From assembly GCA_030142905.1 (NCBI GenBank), contig JASJOG010000099.1, forward strand, positions 124,001 to 188,000: 64,000 bases of DNA. The letters run 5' to 3'. Source of the DNA: Heliopora coerulea. Lineage: Eukaryota > Cnidaria > Anthozoa > Scleralcyonacea > Helioporidae. Position 1 is the stretch's first letter. Each line of letters starts with the position of its first letter. Positions 19,450 through 31,028 of this stretch are shown piece by piece. Under the pieces are notes generated by a model. The model worked only from the letters and a program-made list of their open reading frames with translations, did no database searches and was not told where the DNA came from. The position numbers were made by a program, and so were the translations under genes.

Positions 19450-19617
19450 TGCTATAATTATATACGATGGTAGTCTGATTAAGAATGCATGTGTGTGTAT
19501 AGTTTTGTATGCTTCAGTGCTTCCTTCAATACATATGTATGTCACTTGTATATAAGAACCTTTTTCGTTCAAATAAACGCTCTTCTTCTGGTGGTTTGGG
19601 AAGTGATATATCTAACA
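19450..19617 (+). repeat. 5' LTR of the gypsy element
   Basis: It runs from TGCTATAATT to ATATCTAACA. Inside are a TATA-like TATATAAGAACC and an AATAAA polyadenylation signal (in TCAAATAAACGC), the normal promoter and poly(A) layout of a short LTR. Confidence 0.9.
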
Positions 19618-19654
19618 ATTTGGTGACGAGGATGGGATCTACTTGAAGGACTTG

Positions 19655-22600
19655 GCGAGTTTCCTGATACTACGGCAGCGTATGGACACATTGATGAATA
19701 TCGGCTTGGTCAGGATTGGGATGAATATGTCACGCGTTTAGAACAATATTTCATTGCAAAGTCAATAGATGGTGCCGCCCAAAAGCGAGCTGTATTCCTG
19801 ACTGTGTGTGGTTCGCGAACATGTAAGTAAGTTTACTTCGGAATCTTCTATCGTCTGGAAAGCCCTCCGGTAAGACTTTCGCAGATTTGACGGCTTTAAT
19901 TAAAACTTATTTCAATCCAATTTGCAACAAGGAAAAAAATTCAAGTAAGATCGTCTAAACCGAATGAGTGGTGGAATTCGAAGAGAAAGAGTGCCTTGCG
20001 TAGAGTATTTTCGTTGTGATAGCATAAAGCATAGCCCTGAGTCATGTTATTACAAGAAATCCCGATGTTATAATTGTAAAGAAATTAGCCATCTAGGTTG
20101 GAAATGCTGTAACCGGAGGAAAAAGGAAGATTTCCAAAGAATTCAGGTGGTTCAAAGTTTCCAGAGGAAAAATTAAAGAAGAAATCGTCAAAAAGTAGAT
20201 TACTGGCAGTGGAAAGCGAAGTTAACAGGGATGGCGAAGCTCCAATCCAACTTGGTGGTAAAGAATGGCCTATTTTGTCAACAACTTCCAAGTCTTTAGA
20301 AGAAATATTTATTACTTTGAAGATAGAAACAGTATTGTGCAATGGAACTGGATACCGGTGCTTCCTTGTCAATTATATCCGAAGATCTGTATCGAGAAAA
20401 GTTTAAAGACATTCCAATGGAGACTACCAACGCAATCTTAAAGACGTATACTGGGCAAGTCGTCCCGAAAATGGGTCAGATCGACATAGAAGTGCAGTAT
20501 GGCAATCAGCAGGAAAGATTACGCTCTGGTTGTAGTTCGTTGTAGAGGATCGCCGTTATTCGGAAGTAGTTGGTTGGCAAAAATTCGGTTAATCTGGGAA
20601 AAAATCAAGCAATTGTCCCTTGATAATAGAATGGCAAGTTTGGTGTCGAAGTATTCCGATATGTTTGAAGATACGTTGGATACTATGAAAAGTATACAAG
20701 CCAAATTAGTGGTGAAGGCTGATGCTAAACCCAAGTTTTTTAAGCCTCGTGCAGTGCCATATCCCTTAAAAGGTGAGATTTATGATGAACTATATAGATT
20801 AGATACACTGGGTATTCTAGAAAAGGTTAGTTAATCTACGTGGGCCGCCACCATTGTTCTAGTTTTAATGCCAGATGGGACGGCGAGAATTTGTGGGGAT
20901 TATAAAGTTACAGTGAATAATAACCTCAAAGTTCACCAGTACCCATTACCGAAAAACGACGAGTTATTTGCTAATTTAAATGGAAGTAAAAAGTTTTCCA
21001 AGTCGGATCTGTCCCATGCCTATCAGCAGGTCCTACTGGACAACCAATCAAGAACTTGTGTGACCATTAATACTCATCAAGGTCTGTATATGTATACTTG
21101 ATTGCCTTTTGGGGTTGCGTTGGCCTCAGCTGTGTTCCAAGCAACTATGGTTGAAGTTTTGGCAGGATTACAGGACGTAGGTTGTATTTTCGATGACCTA
21201 ATAATTACGGGAAAGGATGATGTGGAACATCTCGAGAATCTTGAAGCCACACTACAACGATTACGTGAATATGGTATTAAGTTCAAGAGAGAAGTGCGCG
21301 TTGATGCAATCATCTGGTGAGTATTTTGCCCTTATAGTAAATGCTTCTGGAATCCATCCATCACCTGCTAAGATAGAAGCAATTACCAAGGTCCCTGTTC
21401 CTCAGAACATTAAGCAGTTGCAGTCTTTTCTTGGATTGGTGAACTGTTATAGAAAGTTTATTCCAAATAAGTTGAGCATCTGTTAACCCTTAAATCGTTT
21501 GTTGGGGAAAGGTGTGGAGTAGTCCTGGGAGTCCAGTTGCCAAAGGGCTTTTACAAGGTTGAAGACCAAGCTGACTACGGCTGATACATTGGTTCATTAT
21601 GACCTCCAGAAACCTATAGTGTGGCCACTGATACTTCTCCTTGGGGCCTTGGAGTGGTATTATCCCATGTTTCCTAACGGAGAAGAGCGACCAATAGCAT
21701 TTGCATCTCGATCATTGTCGACGGCTGAAAAAAATTATTCGCAGATTGAAGAAGCCCTTCCTGTAATTTTTGGTATCCAGAAATTTCACGAATATTTGTA
21801 TGGACGGCGATTTACACTGACTACAGGTCATCTGCCACTAACAACTATTTTGGGCCCTAAAACAGGAATACCTGTTTTGGCCGCATCGAGATTGCAAAAG
21901 TGGGCTATTAATTGGTCAGCATATCACTATGATACTAAATATCGGTATGCTACACGAAATGAAAATGCTGATTGTTTATCTAGATTACCCCTTGAAGAAA
22001 GTGATGTTTCACAGAAGAGGTTAAGAAGGAGGAAATTTCCCGACTTAACCTCATGCAAATAAATAAGCTGCCTGTTTCTGCTCGCCATATTAGTCAGGCT
22101 ACTCAGCACGATCCAATTTTATCACGAGTCAGCTACTTTTTGTTAAACGGATGGCCAAATGAGAAAGATTTGATCCCCGAATTGTTGCCGTATTATCGTC
22201 TACAAACGGAATTGATAGAGAAGAAGGATGTCTCTTGCGTTGGAATCCGAGAAATTCCTGAGAAGTATCAAAGAGCAGTGCTTGAGATCTTGCACTAAAA
22301 TCCAGGAATTGTTAGGATAAAATCCCTTGCCCGAATGCATGTATGGTCGCCAAATTTGGATGTTAATATTGAACAGCGTATTAAAGATTGCTATGATTGT
22401 CAACTCGCTAGACCCTTACCTCCCTCGTCACCCTGGAATTCCTGGCAGTGGCAAAATAGACCGTGGCAGAGGATTCATGTGGATTCTATTGGTCGTTATA
22501 TGAATCAAATGTTTCTCATAGTGGTGGATGCTCATTCCAAATGCCCAGAAGTCCTAAGAATGTTTACTACGACGGGAGCTTCAACTATTAATGCATTACG

Positions 22601-23191
22601 ATTCCCCTTTTCTGCATATGGATTACCTGAGCTATTGGTATTTGATAATGGGCCGCAATTTACCTCGTACACATTCAAATAATTTTTAAAAGTTAATGTA
22701 ATTGCCAATATTCTATTGGCACCCAATAATCCAAGTTCTAACGGTGAAATTGAAAGAACATTTACACTTTTGAAAGAAGCTATGAAATTGAAGAAAGCTG
22801 AGTTGGGTAATCTTAACCAAAAGATGGCCACATTCTTGTTGTCGTCCGTTCAACGCCTCATAGTACCACGAAATGTACTCCTGCTGAGTTGTTCTTGGCC
22901 CGACAATTCCGAACCAGGTTAACCTTATTGCGTCCTGACCTACGCAACGTTATTCAGAAGAAATATGCAGTGATGCCATCTGCCAAACAACGTCTCATTG
23001 CTATAGGAGAGCCGGTGCTGGTGCAAGATTATCGTAGTCGAAGTGGCACATGGATTAGAGGAGTTGTCATGGAGAAATATGGACCACTTACTTACAAGAT
23101 TCAAGTTGGTGAACACTTATGGAAGCGGCACATTGATCAAATGTATCGACTTGATCAAAGTAAGGCTGAGGGAGATAACCGCGCTAAATAA
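19655..23191 (+). pseudogene. gypsy gag-pol, broken by stops and frameshifts
   Basis: Order of domains: gag-like helix region (about 19660-19850, WDEYVTRLEQYF), two zinc knuckles (about 20000-20110, the second CYNCKEISHLGWKC), aspartic protease (ELDTGASLSIIS, about 20345), reverse transcriptase with SKSDLSHAYQQ and IFDDLIITG (about 20870-21300), RNase H region (21600-22020, PIAFASRSLSTAEKNYSQIE), integrase zinc site and core with RIHVDSIG, VFDNGPQF and SSNGEIERT (22290-22800), and a C-terminal tail to 23191. Many stops and frame changes (for example at 20833, 21100, 21485, 22298, 22682) show it is dead. The second catalytic motif of the reverse transcriptase is IFDD rather than the usual Y-x-DD. 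Confidence 0.88.
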
Positions 23192-23566
23192 TTGACTAAA
23201 TCCGAAGTACCATTTGTACCAAGAACAGACAATCCAGTACCAAATTATCAAAGAACGGGAAGAGTAGAAGAAAATAGTTCACCAGAGCCAACGCTATAGG
23301 ACAAAGTTCCTAAGACAGCAGATGAAGTGCGAGATAGTACTTCACCAACCACCAGGATTGATGAATTGCAAAAGGATCAAATATTAGATACTCCAATATT
23401 AGAGCGAAAATATCCAATAAGAGTAAGTACTAAACCAAAGCGATATGGTAAACAATGTTAGTTTGAATGCTTCAATACTTTGAATAAGTTAGCCTTATAT
23501 TTCTAGTAGTTTTGAAAATTAGAAAACAAAAACTTGTTTTCTTTTTTCGTCAAAAAGGAGGGCGAG

Positions 23567-23734
23567 TGTTATAATCATGCACGATGCTAGTCTGATTAAA
23601 AATGCCTGTGTGTGTATAGTTTTGTATGTTTCAGTGCTTCCTTCATTACATATGCATGCAACTTGTATATAAGAACTTTCTTCGTTCAAATAAACGCTCT
23701 TCTTCTGGTACTTTGGGAAATGAAATATCTAAAA
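23567..23734 (+). repeat. 3' LTR of the gypsy element
   Basis: It runs from TGTTATAATC to ATATCTAAAA and is 168 bp like its partner at 19450. The polypurine tract lies immediately upstream. Confidence 0.9.
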
Positions 23735-25267
23735 ATATCCAGGTCAAACTTCAACCCTTTCTCAAAGAATTTTCAATTAAAGATTGTCCAGGGCGAGGAG
23801 AATCGTCGAAAATTGTTTTGGAAATGCAACCTCAAGCGTTAGAGTCTTTGGAAAACCTATCATTGCAAAGGTGGACAAAGCAGTTTAAATCACCTAGGCA
23901 GTGGTTGTTTTACGTAACTTTCTGATGGCCATGAGATCTCCAGAGGACACCTACAGTTATTGCCCAATCAATTACATTGACCAAGATTCTGCAGCTGGTC
24001 AGCAAAGTTGATAGTGGAGAAGAGAGGGAAATGCGAATGAAGGGTTGGTTTCAATTTGTACAAATGGCTCAAACAACCACTCTAAAAGTGCTAAAAGTGT
24101 CCGTGATGATTTCGAAGACTATTTTAATTCTCAAGAAGGATCAGTCAGTTGAAATTGGACATGGTCACCTGTACATCAAATGCGTTTAATGAAAGGTTAT
24201 TTGTAATATAGCAGGCAATGGAACTGCTTAGTAATGTTTATATTGGTATTACTTTCTGCAAGACATTATATTTTGTTTTTGATTAAGTTATCTTTATTTA
24301 ACACAATGTGAATACTTAGGACACAAGCTTGCAATCTTTGTGCTACAATAAAGTGTAAAAATAGGAAAAAAGAGTTACAAACTTTGCAAACTAGCGAGAA
24401 TAATTAGTTTTTTCATTAGTTGCTATTAAGATCATCACCAAACTCCAAATCAAACAACTGATTTACCCTTAATTTTGCAAGTCTATTTTTCTTCAAAGGA
24501 AACTTTCTTATATTGGCACAAGGCTCTTCCAAAATGTATCTTCATTCTTATGATCCACAACAGCAGTAGCATCTGATGGGAATCTTGCATATCTTCTGGT
24601 GTTTTTACCAATAAAGTATCAACAGCATTAGACATTTCAGCTTTTGACTTAGTATACTTAGCTGGCACTTGACAAATTACTGTTGCTGGTAATTTTCTTT
24701 TTCCTGTCTCAGGGGTCAAAAAATCCCCAGTTAATGGCACGAAGTCTAAAGGCTCACGAGAGGACATTGATGAGGTTGAGGAAAAAGGCGACGGAACCTC
24801 TTGAGAAAATAAACCTTCCACTGTAATTGATGATGTTATGTTACTTTCTGTAGGTTTTAAGAGAGATGAATGATCGTCAAGCCCTGTACTTAGAAAGCGA
24901 TACTGAGCCCCAGACAAGGACCGAACCGGCAACCTTCTGATGCCCGGTTAGACGTTCTAACCATTGAGCTACCTAGACTCAGATAGTGAGCTAAGGTGCA
25001 CGTTCGATATATATGTTCGACCTAAGAGGAAGCCATTATATATTAGTAATGATTGATGCAGTTTTTTTGTTTGAGAAACGTGAGCTTGGATATATCTTAA
25101 GGGAGATGAATGATCGTCAAGTCCTGTACTCTGAAAACGATTCTGAGCCCGTCGCACATATATATCGAACTTCCACCTTAGCTCACCATCTGAGTCTCAA
25201 TAAAGTAAATGGTTTGGACCTGGGAGAATCGTGACATGTTTGTGGAGATTTATCGTCCAAGTTAGTG

Positions 25268-25412
25268 TAGTCTTGAGAAAGACTGTTGGTGAAAGTGAGT
25301 GACGTTTCAACAGCCTTAGCAGCGGTCATCTTCAGAGTCAAAAGGACTGAAGATGACCGCCGATAAGGCTGTCGAAACGTCACTCACTTTCACCAACAGT
25401 CTTTCTTAAGAC
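25268..25412. repeat. Palindrome of about 65-bp arms inside the SINE block
   Basis: The left arm AGAAAGACTGTTGGTGAAAG...CATCTTCAGAGTC faces a right arm that is its complement, with a handful of mismatches and a loop of about 10 bases. The repeated unit includes CTGAAGATGACCGCC...GTCGAAACGTC, which recalls the layout of PLE 3' ends. Confidence 0.65.
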
Positions 25413-25448
25413 TACAATAACCTGGACGACCAACCTCCACAAACATGT

Positions 25449-25619
25449 TATCTGAGTATCGGTAGCTCAATGGTTAAAGCGTCTCACTGGCCATCAGAAG
25501 GTTGCGGGTTCGATCCCTGTCTGGGGCTCAGAATCGTTTTCTGAGTACAGGGCTTGACGATCATTCATCTTTCTTAAGATATATCTAAGCTCTCACGTTT
25601 CTCAAACAAAAAAACTACG
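25449..25619 (+). repeat. tRNA-derived SINE copy, plus strand
   Basis: The tRNA-like head (25449-25535) has A-box TAGCTCAATGGTTAAAGC and B-box GGTTCGATCCC. It is followed by a body with GTACAGGGCTTGACGATCAT and a T-rich/A-rich end. The minus-strand copies at 24858-25000 and 25057-25151 share the same body. Confidence 0.75.
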
Positions 25620-25911
25620 TTTCTGTAGGTTTGTTGACAACCTTGTCAATCAGAAAACCCATTCGATCAAAATATTTACTTTTAGGTAACTTTGAGGCTG
25701 GTGCTCCAAATTTTGTTGCTTTAGATTTTCTATCAAGACAGTTCTTCAGGTTGTCTTTTAGGTATTTCAATTAGGTTTTGCGAAATTCCACTACGAGTAC
25801 AAAAACAAATAAGTTAAAAAAACCAATCAACTAGGTAAAAAGATTGTTCAATTGCAGAGATCATGGAAATTCTGAAAATTTATATCTGTTAGTTTTCTTT
25901 TTTTACTCATA

Positions 25912-27494
25912 CACTGCGTCTGAAGTTATTATGGAAGAATGATAATTCCAAATATATTTGTATGCATTTTTTAAAACCTCATAGCAGTCACATATAAAAT
26001 AAATTGATATACAAGAAACTATATTTACTTGTGTGTTTAGTTGTTTCGGGCCTTGCTAAAGTATTTCTTAGAAAAAATTTAAATTTCGGTGTCTGAAGGT
26101 GTTATGTAAATGTTTTGGCTGATCAAACTAACTGAAGTTATTTCATTCTTCACGACCATGCAGAAACCAATTTATCATTCCATTTATTTTAAACAGCAAA
26201 CAGCGGATTCATTTTACATGTTAATGTATCCTCCTTTCTTATCTATTATTTTAAATAATCGATCATCCATTAAATTTATGGGTGACTTCACTGTTTCATG
26301 CTTAATTGATTGAGTTGCTTTTTTAATTGCCTCCCACAAGTCTGATTTGTTACTGTATTGTTTACCACCACTATACAGCTCTCTCTTTACCAGTGCCCAC
26401 ATGTTTTCAATTGGATTTAGATCAGGGGAGGAAGATGGCCATTTCATTAATTTACTTTCTGTTAACTCTTTTCGCACCAAAAAGTCAGAAGTACTCCGTG
26501 ACGCATGAGAGGGGGCATTGTCTTGCATGAACACACAGTCCTTTTTAAGTTTTCGACTTTGAGACTTGTACCATTTGAAGAATGTGCCTTCCAATAATGC
26601 ACAATAGTTGTCGCTGTTTAACTTAACTCCCTCATCCACTGTAAAGGGACCAATTACTTTGTAATTGACAATCCCTGCCCATATCATGATTCCACCACCT
26701 CCTTGTTGTCTCCTTAGCCTTGGAGGAGCTTCCTTATCACAGAGAACCCAGCCTTTAGACCAACCATCTGGACCATCAAGAGTCACCCGTGATTAATCTG
26801 TAAAAATTACCTTGCTAAAATCAGTCTTCAAGTTTTCTCTGGCCCAATCCAAACGCTTTTGCTTGTGTGTTTTATTTAGAGGAGGTCTGCCAACTGATTT
26901 CTTGACCGTGCTCATTGTTTGAAGGATTCTACACCTTTTATCACGTTTCACTCCTGATATTCCTGCCTTGTAAAACACTTCTGCACTACTGAGTAGTGGA
27001 TGCTTTGTAATAATTTGCTTCAATCTACGGTTGTCTCTGTCACTAATGTTCTTAAATCCCTTTCCTTTGCTTCTCACTCTCTTTTTGTTTACGTCTTCCA
27101 TTGCATTCTTAACTGTTCGATTGTCTCATCGTAGTATCTTTGAAATTTCTAATGTTGTTTTCCCTCTGGCTAATAACTGCACAATTTCCTTTTTCTCTGT
27201 TGCTGATAAGTCCTTCTTTCTGCCCATGTTGACTTTTAACTAAGAGATCGGCTACACTACAGGATTTATATAGTAGTGCTAGCACACTTGCATAATAAAT
27301 TCAGACACTGCTTTTCTAATTAGATGATTGTTTTGGGAATAAATTGGACCAATCTTTGTAATGCGAAAGAAGATGAACTGCTATTACTTGCTTGTACATT
27401 GCTTTGTTATATGCATGACTGCTACAAGGCTATGCAAAGCCCATACAAACATATTTCGAATTATCACTCTTGCATAATAACTTCAGACGCAGTG
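25912..27494 (-). mobile_element. Tc1/mariner transposon
   Basis: TA target duplications (25910-25911 and 27495-27496) and terminal inverted repeats of about 100 bp, beginning CACTGCGTCTGAAGTTATTA on both ends. A second, inner motif (GTGTCTGAAGG near 26088 and its counterpart TTCAGACACTG near 27300) gives the inner/outer repeat layout known from Tc1 elements such as Sleeping Beauty. It is inserted in the Harbinger accessory gene. Confidence 0.9.
26214..27227 (-). pseudogene. Tc1-like transposase with two nonsense codons
   Basis: The start MGRKKDLSATEKKEIVQLLA at 27227 begins a paired helix-turn-helix DNA-binding region, followed by the GRPP linker motif (VGRPPLNKT). The catalytic domain has FTD at the first Asp, MQDNAPSH at the second and SPDLNPIENMW with Glu as the third residue. 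Length is about 338 codons, normal for Tc1. A TGA interrupts the DNA-binding region (near 27128) and a TAA follows directly after the first catalytic Asp (26790-26792), where most relatives have Glu. Otherwise the frame is intact, so the copy is young but inactive. Confidence 0.9.
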
Positions 27495-28534
27495 TATATA
27501 TCTAACAGCGCTTTCTTTCTATCATTTTAAGTAAGGGAAATGCTTACAGGTAGGTAGCTTGGGTGGTGGCTTGAACAACAAAGTTTAGAAAAATGAAGCC
27601 TCGATTTTTCTTTTAATTAATAAAATAGTGGATTATAGGAACTAATAAAATAGTCCACTATGTTATGTAAAAAGAGTTAAAATGCTAAACTGAATGTCTT
27701 AAATAATACCAAGTATGCAAAGTCTATACTCTGTACAATTTAAAAGTCCCATGTGTCCACTAAACCTAATACACAATACATTGTGTATTGGTTACAGTTC
27801 ATTGCAGTTATACAGTACTTACCATCCTTATTAAACAGACTTGATAGCTTTTACCATGCATTATACTTTGCATTTTTGTCATTATACGACGAGAGGAATG
27901 TGTTTCAAAGACAACTAAACTCCCGAATCTCTTCGATAAATATGTTGGTGTCAAAATAAATATGTTGGTTAGCTTCCTCGGTGGGCTCTGCATTCCAGTC
28001 TATTTCCTCTTCGGTATTCAATGAATCTTCACAATACTCTGTCTCTAGAGAAGTTCTTTGTCGTTGTTGTCGAGACACACAAACAAAGTCTGTTAAAGAA
28101 TTTACATCAATTGTATTTGTTTCCACACTCTGTGGTCTTCCCTCTATACTATTCAATGAATTATCAAGACACTCTTGAGAAGCTCTTTGTCGTTGTGTTT
28201 GTGACATAGAAAGGAATTCACTTAAAGAGTTCACACCGAACGTGTCCATTATCAATGTATTGCGTGCTTCCTTCCATATTGCGTTTCTTTCGCACGATTT
28301 GATTGGATACTTCATTTCAGTGGAGTGGCGGAAGCGAAAAAATTCGGATCACTTTCAACTTTTTGGTGTCGTCGCCAATGTCGCCATGCGGAAAAAAGTA
28401 AGCTAATGCGCATGCTTGAAATCAATTTTCCATCGGAAAATGCATTCCGAGCGAAAAATTCCGTCTAGTAGAAAACCGGCTTTACTTAGATTACTTGGGT
28501 CCGCATTGAAGCAAATTAATTTGGCCTCGTTGTT

Positions 28535-29665
28535 TTTCCCCCGTGTTCACATTTTGTAGCAACGCTTTGACTTGGTTATTTCTCATGAACATGAACAAAA
28601 GACGTTACGGGAACTCTGTTGTTGTCAGGACATTTACTAAGCGACTGAGTGTAAACGACATTCTTCGCTGAAGTTGAGTCGATGCTGATTTGTATGAATG
28701 GAGATTTTTCACGTTCTGGTAATCACTTAACTATGATACACAATCACAGGTACGTCTGAATCGAGTAGCTTTGAAATGCATATTTTGAGAACGAAATAGT
28801 TTTGAGCAGCTTTCAGTTGTGGCTTCCTGACTTTACTCTTTCCTAATAAAAAATTTTTGGTTCAAATATTGTCACCTGGATTTTGCTGGTATTTAATGTT
28901 AAAGTAGAATGCGGATTCTGGTTCATTCATCTCTGTAGGACAATGGCTTTTGAATATTACATAGTACTTATCCGGATTGCGCTCATGGTCGATTATTGGA
29001 GAAGTGGGATAAAACATTCAGCATCCCAAAGACTTGTCCTGGACTGAAATTCTTTGGATTCTTTCTCCGCTTTCCACACAAGGATTTCATTGCCTTTTTC
29101 AGTATCTTTTTCCCTATGAAATATCGCCCCACGAAAGACATCGGATTTGTTTCTGGCTTTTAAACAAGAACGCAAGGCAAACAGCGGCAAGGATTTTTTC
29201 ATCATGCTTTCATAAGGATTTTGAAACCTCAGAAGAAATTTTAAAGGTTCAATGCAGTTCTCTTTCTGTAAATATACCGTTGAACCGTTTGTGTTGAGGT
29301 GCTGCTGAACGTTTTGATAAAAATACGTAAGAGTTGAAGGTTTGTACGCTACGCCATTTTTCTTTTTTACGAAAGTTTTATAGTGGTAAAAACTACGTTT
29401 TAATTTTGCTTCCCTCTACTTGTTCTTCTTTCGAAAAAACTTGGATAAGGTTTGTTTGTCGTATTTTGTTGTATGCTTTGTATTATCCGATTTTTGGTCA
29501 ACAATAAGAATGCAGAACTCGTTCATGTCTTTGTTTATTTCGTCGGTTTCGTAAATCGTTTCACCACCGTCACCAAAGCCTTGTACCTCCAGATGAATGC
29601 TTAACATAAATCTTTATCATTGCACTTCTATTCGAAATTTGTAATTAACTTTGAGAAAACTTAGG
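28535..29665. repeat. Diverged duplicate, copy 2 (partner 16275-17935)
   Basis: Collinear with 16275-17935 but lacking its internal 400 bp. The minus-strand ORF 29416-29607 (about 63 codons, LEVQGFGDGG...TDEINKDMNEF) corresponds to a broken frame in copy 1, so the pair may derive from an exon-bearing tandem duplication. It begins about 50 bp after the Harbinger element. Confidence 0.6.
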
Positions 29666-30470
29666 ATTTATCAGTTTTTTAAGACAAAAAATATCAATAA
29701 AATTTTTCAACCATGAACTGTCCGAAATACTGGTATTTGACCGGTAACCTGCCAAAATGTTACTCTTTTAAGACGGAAAGTCTTGCCATCTAACAAAAAA
29801 ATCTTTCTTTAAAGCAAAAAAATTGATAAGTTTGATCCGAAAAGAATATGAAATACGTCACTGTCGCAACTAATACAGGGTTTTGATACGAACATCCATC
29901 GTTTAGCAGTAGAATTGTCAGAATGGACCTCATCGTTTGTCAAACCGTTAAAGGTTATTCTAACCAAACGTTTTGTTTTAATAAAACCAAATCGAAATTT
30001 TGAATTCAAATATGACGACGAGCAATTTAAATATAAAATACTTTCCAGTTTGGGTTGTTAATATATGAGGCCATATGTTGTGTTTTTCTTGTATTGCATT
30101 CCCACTTCTAGTTGTAGTAAGGACGATTGGTCTTTTTGACAATTTTAAAAAAAATTATCAATGTTACATGGATTCTCAAGAGACCTATTGGAAAGGTGAG
30201 GGTTTGTCACGTATAAGGATTTCTAGTTGGAGTGAGTATTAAAGTATTGGTTCCCCTACAAAAATGAGTTTCATCAGAAAGCTAAATGTATGTTGACTGG
30301 CTCGGTTGCCCTCTATAATCAACTGAAACAGTCATTACGGTTTTTAATTTCAAATTTCGGTATTTTAATATTGAATATCGTAATATTACAATGTCGCACG
30401 CACCCCTCTCATCCAGTCGTCACGTCCTGGTCTTAAAACTGATATACGGGAACTTTGATAACTAAAGTAC
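29666..30470. other. Non-coding, nothing recognised
   Basis: AT-rich sequence with no supported ORF or repeat structure. Confidence 0.4.
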
Positions 30471-30474
30471 ATGC

Positions 30475-30810
30475 TCCTTCTTAAGAGATCGGAGGATTTT
30501 GTTCCCTGAAATAGGTGCTTTTTATAACTGATATAAAGTGCATTAAAATAGGGTACTTAACATACGGCACTTTGGGTTCTTTTATAGGGTACCCTTTATA
30601 TAGGGTACTTTGGTCACTGAAATAAGGGATCTTCATACTGGAACTGCACACCATGCAGTCTACGAAATAAGGGCCCTCCGCAACTGTTATTAGGGAGTTG
30701 AAGAAGACTTTGGTCACTGGAATACGGGCCCTACATAAATGATATGGAGAGTTTAGTCACTGAAATAGAAGCTTTTCATTACCGAGATTGGGACTTCGAT
30801 CACTTAAAGT
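30475..30810. repeat. Degenerate tandem repeat with GGTCACTGAAATA units
   Basis: The core TTTGGTCACTGAAATA(A)GGG and variants recur near 30499, 30541, 30611, 30662, 30711 and 30753, spaced about 40-50 bp and separated by CATA...CTGATAT-like bits. A stray unit, TTTAGTCACTGAA, occurs at about 31511. It is an old minisatellite. Confidence 0.5.
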
Positions 30811-31028
30811 TTGACATAGTGCCCCTTCATCTTGTCATTGGGGGTGTAACAAATAAAATATTCATATAAAAATATATTTACAAAAGATACAAAAAGATGC
30901 TAAGAAAACCAATCTAATTTATGGTAAGGACAACTTTTGCTATAAGGCACCATTATTCACTACTTAATATCATGTCGGGTATTGCTTGTAATTATGTTGT
31001 ATTTCAAAACTTATTTAAGATTTCATAC

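Larger units (their letters stand above)
19450..23734 (+). mobile_element. Ty3/gypsy LTR retrotransposon, complete but inactivated
   Basis: 168-bp LTRs (TG...CA/AA ends), a 5-bp target duplication ATATC (19445-19449, 23735-23739), a primer-binding site TGGTGACGAGGATGGGA at 19621 and a polypurine tract AAAAAGGAGGGCGAG just before the 3' LTR. The LTRs differ at about 18 positions by eye, so this is an old insertion. It splits the Harbinger transposase gene. Confidence 0.92.
18673..24187 (+). pseudogene. HARBI1-like transposase gene, split by gypsy insertion
   Basis: 5' part (18673-19448): a basic start, then EFHHLMQEMM, REPIAPSERLSVTLRYL, SYRTISSVVGRII, the catalytic HVLGAIDTKH, FNYKKTHSI, DIGDTGRQS and YPSVFVVDDSFGLK. 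The 3' part resumes after the retrotransposon (from 23740): PGQTSTLSQRIFN, RLSRARRIVENCFG (the catalytic Glu) and a diverged C-terminal tail to about 24187. The DDE_4 acids are present but stops occur (for example near 18690, 18790, 18845 and 23785), plus a frameshift near 19080. In autonomous Harbingers this protein cuts the DNA while the Myb-like partner directs it to the ends and the nucleus. Confidence 0.85.
24858..25619. mobile_element. Composite tRNA-derived SINE with inverted halves
   Basis: TTTCTGTAGGTTT flanks the block (24845-24857 and 25620-25632), a 13-bp target duplication. Inside are one minus-oriented SINE head and body (24858-25000), a second minus-oriented body (25057-25151), a palindrome (25268-25412) and one plus-oriented SINE (25449-25619). 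The right SINE carries good pol III boxes (TAGCTCAATGGTTAAAGC and GGTTCGATCCC). Confidence 0.75.
24486..28315 (-). pseudogene. Harbinger accessory (Myb/MADF-like) protein gene, split by SINE and Tc1
   Basis: Three minus-strand blocks read in order. 28315-27905 is an acidic/Gln-rich region in which a roughly 45-residue unit is repeated (VNSLSEFLSMSQTQRQRAS, then VNSLTDFVCVSRQQRQRTS). 25790-25633 is a MADF/SANT-type segment (KYLKDNLKNCLDRKSK...GAPASKLPKSKYFDRMGFLID). 24844-24486 holds a Ser/Pro-rich linker and a C-terminal helical region. Harbinger elements normally carry such a DNA-binding partner of the transposase. The Tc1 element separates the first two blocks, and the SINE insertion separates the last two exactly at ...KPTE. 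An intron may also lie in the first gap. Confidence 0.6.
18458..28481 (+). mobile_element. PIF/Harbinger element with nested insertions
   Basis: TTA target duplications flank it (18455-18457 and 28482-28484). The terminal inverted repeats are about 56 bp: left TGCTGGTTTTCC...GAATTTTTCGCTC from 18458, right the complement ending at 28481, with about 10 mismatches by eye. It encodes a HARBI1-type transposase (plus) and a Myb/MADF-type accessory protein (minus), the standard gene pair. Subtracting the nested gypsy, SINE and Tc1 insertions leaves about 3.4 kb, a normal size for the family. Confidence 0.85.

Noticed and set aside
25347..25400. Functional hammerhead ribozyme in the SINE palindrome (CTGAAGA...GAAAC)
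   Set aside because: The core order is suggestive, but no usable stem III or cleavage site can be drawn.
25449..25535. tRNA gene
   Set aside because: The pol III boxes are good, but the unit continues into a repeated body, occurs in several copies and is flanked by target duplications, so it is a SINE head.
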